The notes under the pieces: model-generated
The model's database searches: none
What the model saw: only the letters and a program-made list of their open reading frames with translations
Told to the model about the DNA's origin: nothing
Shown here: in pieces, positions 10,601 through 21,475 of the stretch
Numbering within the stretch: position 1 is the first letter of the stretch
Layout: every line of letters begins with the position of its first letter
From: Adiantum capillus-veneris
Taxonomy: Eukaryota; Streptophyta; Polypodiopsida; Polypodiales; Pteridaceae
Length of the DNA: 64,000 bases
Direction: 5' to 3'
Assembly (NCBI GenBank): GCA_014529385.2
Contig: CM043954.1
Coordinates: 5,805,806-5,869,805 of the forward strand
Position numbers and translations under genes: made by a program

Positions 10601-11578
10601 ATCATCCTAATGTTGTATGTTGATGACATGTTGATTGCAAGTGCTAACATGCAGGACATCAAAGACCTAAAAGAGGAGCTGTCCAAATCTTTTTCAATGA
10701 AAGATTTAGGTGCTGCAAAGAGGATACTTGGTATGAAAATATCAAGGGACAGGACGAAGAAGACAATAAAGCTATCTCAAGAAGATTACATCAAGAAGGT
10801 ACTAGAAAGGTTTGGAATGCAAAATGCAAAACCAGTTTCTACACCTTTGGCTGGTCATTTTAAACTAACGAAGGATATGTGTCCAAAGACACAAGAGGAG
10901 ATAGCCTATATGTCTAAAGTTCCATATGCTGCAGCGGTAGGTTCTGTAATGTATGCTATGGTCTGGACAAGGCCAGACATTGCACATGCAGTGGGAGTTG
11001 TGAGTAGGTTCATGGACAACCCAGGTAAAGAGCATTGGCAAGCTGTGAAGTGGATACTTAGGTATCTAAAAGGGACAACAACAAATGCTTTGTATTTTGG
11101 AGGAACTGATATTTTTCTAGAAGGGTATGCTGATGCAGATATGGAAGGTGACAAAGATACTCGAAGGAGCACTACTGGCTATGTGTTCACGGTTGGAGGC
11201 ACAGCAGTAAGCTGGGCTTCAAAGCTGCAGAAAGTGGTTTCACTTTCTACCACGGAAGCAGAGTATGTAGCAATGACGGAGGCAAGCAAAGAAATTCTGT
11301 GGCTTCACAGATTCTTAGAAGAGCTTGGATTCAAACAAGACAATTGTGTCTTGTACAGTGATAGCCAAAGCGCTATCCATCTAGTGAAGAACTCAACCTT
11401 TCATTCAAGGACAAAGCACATTGAGGTGAGATATCACTTCATACGCACTCTTTTGGAAGAGGGACAACTAAAACTAGGAAAGGTGCATACAAGTGAAAAT
11501 CCCGCAGACATGTTTACAAAGGTGGTCAACAAGGAGAAGTTGAGCTTTTGCTCATCCTCAATCGGCATTCAAGGATAA
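7697..11578 (+). CDS. Tnt1-like gag-pol polyprotein, intact
   Basis: The ATG at 7697 (ATGGCGGAGG) is chosen over the in-frame GTG at 7688. About 1293 residues in one frame. Order: gag (FNGKNYQHWKMQIEDYLYQ), zinc knuckle CWNCGKKGHVKKDC (about residue 235), protease DSGASFH, integrase with an HHCC finger (HYRLGH ... CEDC) and the D-D-E residues in HSDVWG, RSDNGGEY and QNGISERMN, reverse transcriptase with YVDDML, and RNase H with YADADME and STTEAEY. It is the only full-length retroelement ORF in the window. It still carries some private changes compared with copy 2 (Cys for Trp in QTCELVELP, Met for Lys in ERMNMTIME, Pro for Thr in TAFPHGD). Full length therefore does not guarantee activity. 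In family terms it encodes the complete Copia replication machinery. Confidence 0.97.
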   Translation: MAEEGKLKIEKFNGKNYQHWKMQIEDYLYQKDLYLPLGGLVKKPATMADEAWIVLDGKALGTIRLSLASTVAFNVSEMKTTEDLMKSLDDFYEKPSASNKVFLMKRLFNLKMAENGSVAEHLNDFNTNISQLRSVKINFDDEVRALLILSSLPDSWDSLVMAVSNSISGTNTLKFDDVVGVLLSEEMRRRSTGESSSAALSVETRGRPKERFKNQKGRDRSRRSKSRTKSVLECWNCGKKGHVKKDCWSKKKKETESQDNKPTSEANVAGKVEQDALILSLDNVSNSWIVDSGASFHATPHKQHFQDYTKGNFGYVYLGDDEACEIVGKGTVSIKTANGNEWKLKDVRHVPSLRKNLISTGQLDDEGHNIAFGNKRWKISKGSLVVAKGEKVSTLYLCAVSTQPSACAATTEVDSAVWHYRLGHMGAKGMQILQTKKLLPGLKEVDLEFCEDCVYGKQKRVKFQKSGNERKNKKLELVHSDVWGPASTPSLGGSLYYVTFIDDATRKTWVYVMKNKSDVFSIFQRWKAFVENETGTKVKCLRSDNGGEYCSQAFESFCASNGIRRQRTTPRTPQQNGISERMNMTIMERARSMRLHAGLPLELWAEAVSTSVYLINRSPSTALDGGVPEQAWTGKQVNYAFLKVFGCEAFMHIDRSLRSKLDAKSKKCFFIGYGEGDFGYRLWNPEDGKILRSRDVIFNEQNMYKDYLERKQTKETGDEYMELEDGEDSRIANVDNVQQPQPNEEPQPIPRRSTRASRPPERFVPSFNHLLISDSGEPESYEEAMQHESKEEWTKSMQVEMDSLHQNQTCELVELPKGKRALQNKWVYKIKEEEGGKKRYKSRLVVKGFSQKKGIDFNEIFSPVVKMNSIRLVLSLVAAHDLNLEQMDVNTAFPHGDLEEEIYMLQPKGYEVKGKEKMVCRLKKSLYGLKQASRQWYLKFDRWMLDHGFTRCNSDHCVYTKNLGDGKFIILMLYVDDMLIASANMQDIKDLKEELSKSFSMKDLGAAKRILGMKISRDRTKKTIKLSQEDYIKKVLERFGMQNAKPVSTPLAGHFKLTKDMCPKTQEEIAYMSKVPYAAAVGSVMYAMVWTRPDIAHAVGVVSRFMDNPGKEHWQAVKWILRYLKGTTTNALYFGGTDIFLEGYADADMEGDKDTRRSTTGYVFTVGGTAVSWASKLQKVVSLSTTEAEYVAMTEASKEILWLHRFLEELGFKQDNCVLYSDSQSAIHLVKNSTFHSRTKHIEVRYHFIRTLLEEGQLKLGKVHTSENPADMFTKVVNKEKLSFCSSSIGIQG

Positions 11579-11638
11579 GAAGCCAGAATGGAAAGCAGTC
11601 ACAGGTTTGGTTTGGAGATCAGTCTCCAAGTGGGAGCA

Positions 11639-12468
11639 TGTTAAGTATGGAGCCTGATTTACCCTTGTAATTTGCTGTGGTAAAAGCGCACATTTGTAAG
11701 GCCCCCATTATGAGGAGAAGCCATCGTGCGTGAAGGAAAATCACTCACCGGAAACCAAAAATTTCACGGACAAGAATCAGGGGCAACTTTAAAGGCCTCG
11801 GGGGCGGAGGCCCCCGAGACTTTTTTTTCCGTCGGAATATTCCTTTTCGCCGGAATATTATGGCCGGACGGCAGCCAGAAAGTGGTCGGAAAACAACCAG
11901 TCGGTTGGCCGGTGGCCGGTAGTCAATGGCCGATGGCCGGTGGTCGGAAGTCAATGGCCGGTGGCCGGTGGTCGGAAGTCAATGGCCGGTGGCCGGTGGC
12001 CGAATTCAATGGCCGGTGGCCGAATTCAAAAGCGGCCTTGTCTTCTCAAGGGCGGCCACACATGGGCGGATTGGAGGGTCCGATTTGGACTTATTCGCAC
12101 AAGGGCGGCTACACATGGCTGTCTCTCATAAGAGAGGGCAGCCCTTTTGGCCTATAAAAGGAGGCCATTTCTACACACATTTCATAGTGTGAAGTTGATG
12201 CAACAAGGTGAGTGTGAGGTGGTGAGAGTGAAGCAAGGCGGGAGCTCCATTAAGGGTATAATCCCTTTGCAAACTACTTCTTGTTTTGAAGTACCAAAGC
12301 CATTGAGTGGCTGCTTTCCCGTGGACGTAGCCCACATTGGGTGAACCACGTATATCGTGTGTACTCTCTCTCTCTCTCTCTACACTATAATCTCGTGTAT
12401 ATAAATTTGTCTCTCTCCATTAAGTAATCTACTCAATTATCTATTTAGCTACGTCTTATTTCCTAACA
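11639..12468 (+). repeat. Copia copy 1, 3' LTR (830 bp)
   Basis: Near-identical to the 5' LTR. Visible differences are ATTTCACG for ATGTCACG, CAGCCAGAAAG for CAGCCGGAAAG, TTTCCTAACA for TTTTCTAACA, and a 27-bp longer GGCCGGTGGCC array at 11905-12030. Confidence 0.97.
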
Positions 12469-13199
12469 ATTTGAGGCCGATTTTGTAAGTGTTTTCGCAT
12501 TGCTATTTATGTTCGATAGTTTAGGGTTTATGAGTTTTTTAATTCTAACATAATGAAATCTTTGTATGTTTTGACAGTGGTCAATGACAGGACGTGATCC
12601 CACACCGTACGAGCGCGAGTACGCAGGCAGGAAGGGCTTAAACGCCCTGTGGACATTCTCAGTTCTCGCAGCGGCATGGTTAGTATTAGGGTTTACTCTT
12701 TTCTATTTTTTGTATTGTTTTATAAATGTCGTTATATGTTTATACTTACCGAAAGCTGTCTTATTGTCTTTTTTTGCAAAATCCGACAGATACGCTGCTT
12801 GGACGCGATGAGACGTCTGACTAGACGACGTGAGTTTAGCCGTAGCTAGAAAGCATTAGTTTAGGGTTTCTCATAGCTTATGTATCATGAGACGGATTTT
12901 ATACGTCTTTTTGAACCATGTATATTATTACATTTGTCACCGCAGTTCATTTTGCCAATCAATTCTTTATGCCTATGATGTTGTACAATTGTCATTATTA
13001 CATTTGCCAATCAATTCATTTTGCCTATGATGTGTACAATTGTCAATTTTACGCTTGTCAATTTTGCAAACAATGCGTCTTGTGGGTGACTATTTTGGGT
13101 CTATTATCTACCCTTGCACTTTTTTTAAAAAGTGAATCAAGTACAATATGGTTGATGGGTGGCAGGGCATTCAATGCCCTGTCACCAAAAAAAAATTCT

Positions 13200-13401
13200 C
13201 TCGGGCGTCGCTATAACCATCGCTATTTATGGCTCTGTAGCGTCGCTATGAGCGTCGCTATAGACTTCTGTGTAAACATCGCTATAACCGTCGCTATGAG
13301 CGTCTCTATATAGCGACGGTTTTAGCGACGCCGGGGGTTATAAAAACCCAGTGTATTTCCGTCGCTAACAGCGTCACAAGAGCACACAACCTCTTGTAGT
13401 G
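13200..13401 (+). repeat. CACTA 3' subterminal repeats and terminus
   Basis: (C/G)(A/G)TCGCTAT(A/G) units occur near 13206, 13222, 13242, 13252, 13278, 13290 and 13300 (the last as GTCTCTATA). Inverted TAGCGACG copies lie at about 13314 and 13325, another direct copy near 13362, and the CTTGTAGTG end at 13393-13401. Clustered short repeats of this sort are the transposase-binding sites of CACTA elements. Confidence 0.85.
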
Positions 13402-13439
13402 TAAGTATGTGTTTTTTCAAGTAACCCACTATCACAAAT

Positions 13440-15530
<2,091 letters not shown>

Positions 15531-15865
15531 TAATTTAGCCTTTTATGTGACTTCTTTCTTTTTTGCACCCAGACATTGGATTACATCCGCAAAGACTGTA
15601 TTGGCTTGGTCTCATAGGTTATTTTAGCTCTTTGAAAACGGATTTCAATCCGACAATTTTCGTCTTTTAGTTTAGACTTTCATCTTTCTTTTTATTTTTT
15701 TCACACCCAATTTCCAAACATTGGGTTACATTCACCGCCTGGTACGTAACCTCCTGTTTAGTGAAAAGGCAAACTCAAGACTAATTAGATGAAATAATAA
15801 GGACAGAAAGTTTTTACCTTTTCCAAAAATAGATTACCCTCTCATTCCCGAGCCCATGGCAGAAG

Positions 15866-15869
<4 letters not shown>

Positions 15870-15957
<88 letters not shown>
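15870..15957. repeat. (CT)n microsatellite
   Basis: About 44 CT units. The flanking 15531-15869 and 15958-16070 show no coding signal that I can recognise. Confidence 0.95.
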
Positions 15958-15960
<3 letters not shown>

Positions 15961-16147
15961 GTAGGAAGTTTGTATCTCTTAGTCCTCATACCCAACATAC
16001 CAGTATTGCGTGCTCATTGTTTTTGAAATTTTCAATTGATATGCGCAGTACTTCAAGCCATCAGAGTGTGCAAGCATGATATGGTGGGCCTTTGCATACT
16101 TTAGGGTGTTGACTCACTCAATGTACTCACAATGGTTGTTGGACAAA

Positions 16148-16292
16148 GAGCTGCCTTCAATGCATGAGGATGAGGTTGACCGATGCCTTTGTTGGATGAA
16201 GAGCTGCCTTCGCTGCATGAGGATGAGGTTGACCGATGCCTTTGTTGGACGAAGAGCTGCCTTCATTGCCTGAGGATGAGGTTGACCGATGC
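16148..16292. repeat. 53-bp tandem repeat (2.7 units)
   Basis: Units start at 16148, 16201 and 16254 with GAGCTGCCTTC and contain TGAGGATGAGGTTGACCGAT. Because 53 is not a multiple of three, the unit is read in three different frames, which argues against coding. Confidence 0.9.
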
Positions 16293-16356
16293 CTCGTAAT
16301 TCTTTTTATTCTCCGCTGCTCCCCCTCTGGTGTGATGCGTCTGTGCTGCGTCAATT

Positions 16357-16422
<66 letters not shown>

Positions 16423-16446
16423 ATATTATATATATATATATTATAT
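16357..16446. repeat. (CT)n-(TA)n compound microsatellite
   Basis: A CT tract to 16380 followed by TATATA interrupted by TTATAT at a regular spacing. Another short CT tract lies at 16533-16553. Confidence 0.95.
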
Positions 16447-16599
16447 AAGTTGGCTGGCCGCTTCGACCGCTATTTTTTGTAAACGTTCCATGCTTTTGCT
16501 TTTCTCTCTTACTCTCTTTTATTACCTTGTTCTCTCTCTCTCTCTCTCTCTCTACATCCTCATTTAAGCAATCACAAATCGCCGCATGGCATAGCTAAG

Positions 16600-17030
16600 C
16601 TTGCAGCTTTAGTGAAATCAATCTTAGATAATCAAGGTAAAGATTCCATTGTATCTCTGACATTGGACATTAGAGAGTTAATATCATCAGCAAATTGTTG
16701 AAGCGCTAGATCCTTATCAGTTCCAAGAATTTTGATGCCTTTCATTAGACCTCTTTCTAGTGCATCCTGTACCAACCATCCTAGAGAGTCAGAGAAGATA
16801 GCATACAAAAGGGGTGCTATTGGACAACCCTAGCTGATGGATCTTTTCACTGGAAAATCCTTAGAAAGATCATCATTGATAAAGACTCTTGCATAGGCAT
16901 TGCCAAATAGAATCTGGTCATGAATAAATCTGATGAATATCCTTCCAAAACCAATGTCATTGGCAGAGATTGAAAAATTATTTTCCATTCCATCCATATG
17001 CGAGTCCTACCAAATGGCAAGCGAACATTT
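16600..17030 (-). pseudogene. LINE reverse-transcriptase fragment
   Basis: The minus strand reads FGRIFIRFIHDQILFGNAYA, then a stop, then GCPIAPLLYAIF, SDSLGWLVQDALERG, LMKGIKILG and LQQFADDINSL. GCP.(A/S)PLL and FADD are the RT motifs of non-LTR retrotransposons. One stop lies before GCP and there is no endonuclease or ORF1 nearby, so this is a 5'-truncated dead copy. It is clearly different from the LINE at 21440-25860 (FADD instead of YADD, different surrounding residues). Confidence 0.75.
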
Positions 17031-17099
17031 TCGAGCAAATCAATAACCGAGCAATTAATCCCATTTGAACATGCCCATGCCTACAAGTGATGATACAAT

Positions 17100-18700
17100 A
17101 TGATAACATGTTCAATCCATTTTTACAATAGGACAAGACTCCCTTACCCTCCCCTTACTCTAGACTTGGAGTAAAAGTCTCTTTGCATTGTTATTTCACA
17201 AGGTCCAAGCAATACTCACTACAACTAGAAACATGATAATTTAGTATATTTGAATTCAATGTATTAATGCATGCCACGATTACAAATTTTTAAGCTTGTG
17301 ACAAAAAGGAAGCGTTGTTCTAGCAAAAGTTTGGCAGATCCATAAATGTTTTGGGCAATAGAGTGTTCACAAACAGTACGCTCATCTTTGAGCCTTTTTT
17401 AATAGACTAAAAACCACATGTTTTGAATAGGTATTTTTGCAAAATAAACATGTCTGCATTTTATAGTTTTTTTTTAATTGCTTTCAAGGGAATTTTTTTC
17501 CTTTTGCCTCTCTTCTCAATTAGCTGCATTGAGGGGATGAATCAACTCAAGGCTAAGCTGATACACACTTTTTTCGAACATTGATTCCCATCCAAAGTCA
17601 AAAGGAGCACCTAAGATGTTGAATTTCTCCAATCCCCACCGAGGGCTAGAAAAATACATTTTTCCTAATTGAAGAAAATAAGGGCAAATTTGAAATTCTC
17701 CCGGTTTTTAGCTCAAAAATTAAAGCTTTTGCCAGTAATTACACTAAAATTTGTGAAAACTTCCCGATTTTCTTCAGGCAACAAGCTCAAAATCTAACCG
17801 GGACTTTAGGATTTCAGCCAGTTAAAATACACTAGACTCCGGTTGTTTTCTAAGATTTGTCCCCACCAATAGAAAATCTTGCAACGACAGATAAGCCTAA
17901 GCCTTAATTTCCTTCAACTTCTTTGTTCTAGGGAGTCGGCTCAGGAAAAATTCTAAAAAGTCAACAATCAATCAACAAGGATGGAGTTGAATACAATGGT
18001 AGCGGGCGGCTAGAAAATCCATAGCAGGTGGCTGCAAATAGCAGCTAGCTTGGGCAAAAAATCTTCATTTACTTTTCAAGAAAAACTTATTTGTGACAAC
18101 TTGAACTTTTTCCTGCACCTTTAATTTCAAGGTCAAAATCACAACATTGGAGTTTTAAATAACTCTTATTTTTAATTTGAACGTTTGCACTACAAATCAA
18201 TATGTGAATAATTGTCACAAAAAGCCATCATGGTTTCGATATGTTGAGAGCCATAGAGGGATGTAAGCTCTTTGATAATCCACCATAAATCTTAAAATCT
18301 TTAGGCGTAGCATAGGAGTTCATTGGCAAAGGTTCTTGACTTACATCTAAAAGAGGGGCTAAAAATGGAAGTTTGGAGAAAAGCTATACGTTTATGAAGG
18401 AAAAAGGTTCACACAGAGATTCAAAAAAGGGTCATGTTGTTTACGATGATGTGTGTGCACAGAGGGATTCTTAAAACACCATTTGAATGCAGGTAATGTA
18501 GGTGTATACCTTGAACCCCTTGTTATATCAATTGATCACCTATGGGCTTAATTCTCCCAATCATCTCCCTTTCGTCATGGCAAGGATGTCATAAGGGGAT
18601 ATTAACACATCTCTTTTTATAAACTAAAATTTAGAATATATTGTTAATCATATAATGATATTGTTTCTCTACCTCCAGAACTCTCTATTCCTAAGAGATG
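17100..18700. other. AT-rich stretch with no recognised feature
   Basis: I find no ORF with recognisable motifs, no LTR or TIR pair and no strong tandem repeat in these 1.6 kb. It is A+T-rich with occasional homopolymer runs. It probably represents old, eroded repeat DNA. Confidence 0.5.
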
Positions 18701-18734
18701 CCGCTCGGGTGGCCTTTAGCTCGGAAAGGTTCAG

Positions 18735-19881
18735 TTGCTACAACTTACGGTCGAATCTTCTAAATTGCCTGAAAAAGACATTGCAACAAAGCCGGGTCTA
18801 GCACCACAGTACAACAAGATGGCTGAGATTCTTTTCGAAGCTCGAGTCAAAACTAATCAGCCTCTTCCAGAAGGATGGATCCATACTGCTTCGCATTGTC
18901 ATAAGCTGGCCAGAACCAAACTGAGTAAGGGCGGGCGTACACTCTATGATCCTGACACCAAAACCTATCATTCTCTCATGCCTTATGAAGTAGAGATGAC
19001 CACCGACCGGCGGGATTAGCTTGAGCAAGAGGCCACTTACCGACTGATTCAGAAGGAGAATGCTGGTGTTGGGACTTCTCAGGCACCGTCCCAATCAAAG
19101 AGCAAAGGCAAAAGGAAGTCAGCCCAATGGAAGGATACTAGGTAGTTCCATCTCAGAATTCAGTGGCGACTTTTCTTCTCTGCAGGCAGGGAAAGATGAC
19201 AGCTCCACCTTGGCCTTTTCAGCTGCCTCTCGCAATGCCTCGTCCTTCTTGAACTCCTACTTGTAATCTTTGAAGGGCCATTCTCTCAGTGGTCAAGCTA
19301 GCATCCCAACATCAGAACCAGACGATGGATTTTTCAGTCTCCCATCAGATTCAGACAGGGGAATTTTCTAGAAATTTTGGAATCTTGCCAAAATTCAAGA
19401 AAGAAGGGAAGGATGTAGACGGCTGGATAGTCACTATGTGGGAACGTCTTCTTAGAAGATGGGCAGCGAATTACTTAGTAATTACGTAAACCCGAAGTGT
19501 ATAAATAGGGCCTATTACATTGTTATCGGGTTGGTAATTGTTATCACTTGGGTTAGCACTTTGGCTATAATTGTACTTGAGCATCATTGGCAGTATTGAC
19601 GGCTGTACTTTCTCTCTGTAACCCATATTCGTTGTAATCCTGATCTGTAATCCCAATCATGGCATATATTTCAGTTATACTTACTTCTCGTCCAGTCTTC
19701 TGAATCTGAATCTGAATCTGAACCTTAAACTCGGTACATAAGTCTAATTCTTATTTCAGTATCTACATTTCAGTCTAGTCTCTGATTTCTGTCTAGTCTG
19801 CTGTCTGAAATCTTCCCACAATAGTAGCTGAAATCTTTCAACACTGGAATTAGCTGTCTCAAGAGATCAGCTCCAATTCCA
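18735..19881 (+). mobile_element. 3' part of a gag-protease-type LTR element with one LTR
   Basis: 19414-19881 is an LTR (TGTAGACGG ... ATTCCA) preceded by the purine tract AAGAAAGAAGGGAAGGA. The last residues before it (PKFKKEGKDV) and the purine tract match the 3' end of the element at 46745-53282 (PKFKKRGKDV), so the two belong to related families. Upstream, an ORF fragment at 18735-19018 (GWIHTASHCHKLARTKLSKG) and further frames to 19266 are internal remnants with no domain I can name. No 5' LTR is found upstream. The LTR has a TATA-like GTATAAATAGGG at about 19498. Confidence 0.65.
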
Positions 19882-21370
19882 TTCCCCCTTGTTTTTCCCA
19901 GCAAAATGTGAATCCCCATATCTATTTGTTGGGTTTCCATCAACAAATCCTTTGTTTCCATCAGTGGAAGAGTCAAACAAGTCAACTATTGCAACATTTG
20001 ATCCAAGTGACTTATCCACACCCATATCAGGGTCTATGACCAACAAAAACATTGAAGACAATGTTGAATCCAACACAAATTGGAATTTATGACCTCATGT
20101 CACGCCATATTTTATTTTAGTTTGAATGTTGCCATCCAGAGTAGAGATAATGGCAAACATCTTACTGTGCCTGCTGCCTCCATAATCTCCAGAGGATACC
20201 ATGGCAAATCTCGATGGACAATCTAGCATCAATGAACTAGCCTCAAGAGTATTTTAAAACAAACTAACCTTGCATGTTGAGGTGGAATCCATCATTGAAT
20301 AGGTTGTATTGAGCTTATTGGTCATCATATTTTAGTTGGCCTCCTAACCTATATTTATAGACTTGAATTGATGGTCATCATATTTAAGCTCTCCCCCATA
20401 GTATCTCCGGTTCTTAAATCCACTTATCCAAAATGTTTTTGCAAACTGCCTCTATTTATCCATCCATCTGTTTGTTCCATTTCTCTCTCTTTTCCTCTCT
20501 AACTCTCTACGTCCCTTGAGATGACAACTAGCACATATGAATTTGAGAGTCTATCTTTTGAGAAATATCAAATATTTATACATATTTTGGCAAACTTGAG
20601 AGGTTGTCTCACTCCGTTTTTAATATTAGTGCCATAAAATAATAAAATTTACATCTTGTGGCGTTAAGTAATCTTTCTCAATAGTGACTGCTTGTAAGGT
20701 AGTAACTACCTTTTTTATGTTTTCTATTCATGAATTACAGAAGCATGTTCTAGTTTGAAATTATCACAGATGGAAATTGAGAAACATATTAACCTAATTC
20801 ATCAAGCGTGATGTCCCCTTGTATCAGCTTACTGCATAGCTGACTTGGCCATGAGCAAGATCAGCCTATTGACCCCCACCATTCTTCCTCTCCATATTCC
20901 TTACAAAACCTTTGATATACACCTCGTTAGTTGGCTTGTAAAGACTTCCAAGACCATTTGTAGCTTTCAAAATCATTCTGGTCAGTTCAAACCATAGTGA
21001 TGGCATCAAAAATTACAATATATTGAGCTACCAAATGCTCATCTGAATTCTAAAGAAATCTATCAAGAGCCAGTTTCTCCTCATAATGTTTACCTTCTTC
21101 AAATTGAAGCTCTACTTACTGGTAGTGTACTTTCTTGCAAGACCCAAAATCATCCACCTCGACTTGCACAAATTGGAGAAGATGCTCTCAATTGAAAGCC
21201 ATTTTTGTGTTCAAGTTATGGAAGGGAGACCGTCCATTTGCCCATGCTGAAGCCATATATGTGATAGCATGATGATGAGTGTGCAAACAAGCTCATTGTG
21301 GACGTCCCCTCATAAAGTGAATTGTCTAAAGGACCCCAAGGAAAATCTATCTAACATGAGCGTGATGGAT
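19882..21370. other. no confident gene; weak coding-like remnants
   Basis: Short minus-strand frames at 20841-21260 give scattered readable residues with many stops (for example a VEVDDFGSCKKVHYQ stretch), but I recognise no family. No LTR, TIR or tandem repeat stands out. Probably decayed transposon sequence. Confidence 0.4.
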
Positions 21371-21371
21371 G

Positions 21372-21376
<5 letters not shown>

Positions 21377-21439
<63 letters not shown>
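21377..21439. repeat. (GA)n microsatellite at LINE 3' end
   Basis: About 31 GA units directly adjoin the 3' side of the minus-strand LINE. On the LINE's own strand it would read as a (TC)n tail. A similar GA tract (26149-26222) lies near its 5' side. Confidence 0.95.
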
Positions 21440-21443
<4 letters not shown>

Positions 21444-21475
21444 TTTTCTTATCGTCCTCGGAGGTCAAATATGAC

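Larger units (their letters stand above)
6821..12468 (+). mobile_element. full-length Tnt1-like Ty1/Copia retrotransposon (copy 1)
   Basis: Two LTRs (6821-7623 and 11639-12468) begin TGTTAAGTATGG and end CTAACA. They are flanked by a perfect 5-bp duplication ATTTG (6816-6820 and 12469-12473). A tRNA-Met type primer site TGGTATCAGAGC follows the 5' LTR by two bases, and a purine-rich AAGTGGGAGCA precedes the 3' LTR. Between them is one uninterrupted polyprotein. By eye the LTRs differ at three substitutions plus one 27-bp repeat-number change, so the insertion is very young. It sits in sense orientation inside an exon of the CACTA second ORF. Confidence 0.97.
5864..12830 (+). pseudogene. CACTA second ORF (TNP1/Transposase_24-like), split by Copia
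   Basis: The ATG at 5864 opens with MDDEEFLSSLSLQQRQW. A Ser/Pro/Thr-rich low-complexity segment follows (about 5930-6370). Then, after a frame change near 6470, comes a basic helical domain with NKWSEVPSDLKNKVINIL, PTWDQRF, KHKRSEVQKAIKHGWNRP and AARENPNKWKQQKDAARARV. This order resembles the plant Transposase_24 (Ptta/En/Spm) domain. The exon is cut at 6820 by the Copia element. After it the same exon resumes as FEADF and ends at a GT donor (12485). A next exon at 12578-12678 gives WSMTGRDPTPYEREYAGRK. The C-terminus beyond that is unclear because the simplest splice to 12790 makes a stop. In En/Spm this second protein binds subterminal repeats; that role here is inferred from position and domain. 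Confidence 0.7.
1..13401 (+). mobile_element. CACTA (En/Spm) transposon, 5' end outside window, split by a Copia insertion
   Basis: The 3' terminus ends ...CTTGTAGTG at 13401, the complement of the CACTACAAG terminus of plant CACTA elements. The next three bases, TAA, are the candidate 3-bp target duplication. Inside the terminus are subterminal CGTCGCTA repeats in both orientations. The body holds a TNP2-type transposase gene (1873-5591) and a second, TNP1/Transposase_24-like ORF (5864 to about 12830), both on the plus strand, as in known En/Spm-class elements. No CACTA start is seen between 1 and 1873, so the left end must lie upstream or be lost. The nested Copia at 6821-12468 accounts for 5.6 kb of the length. 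Confidence 0.85.
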
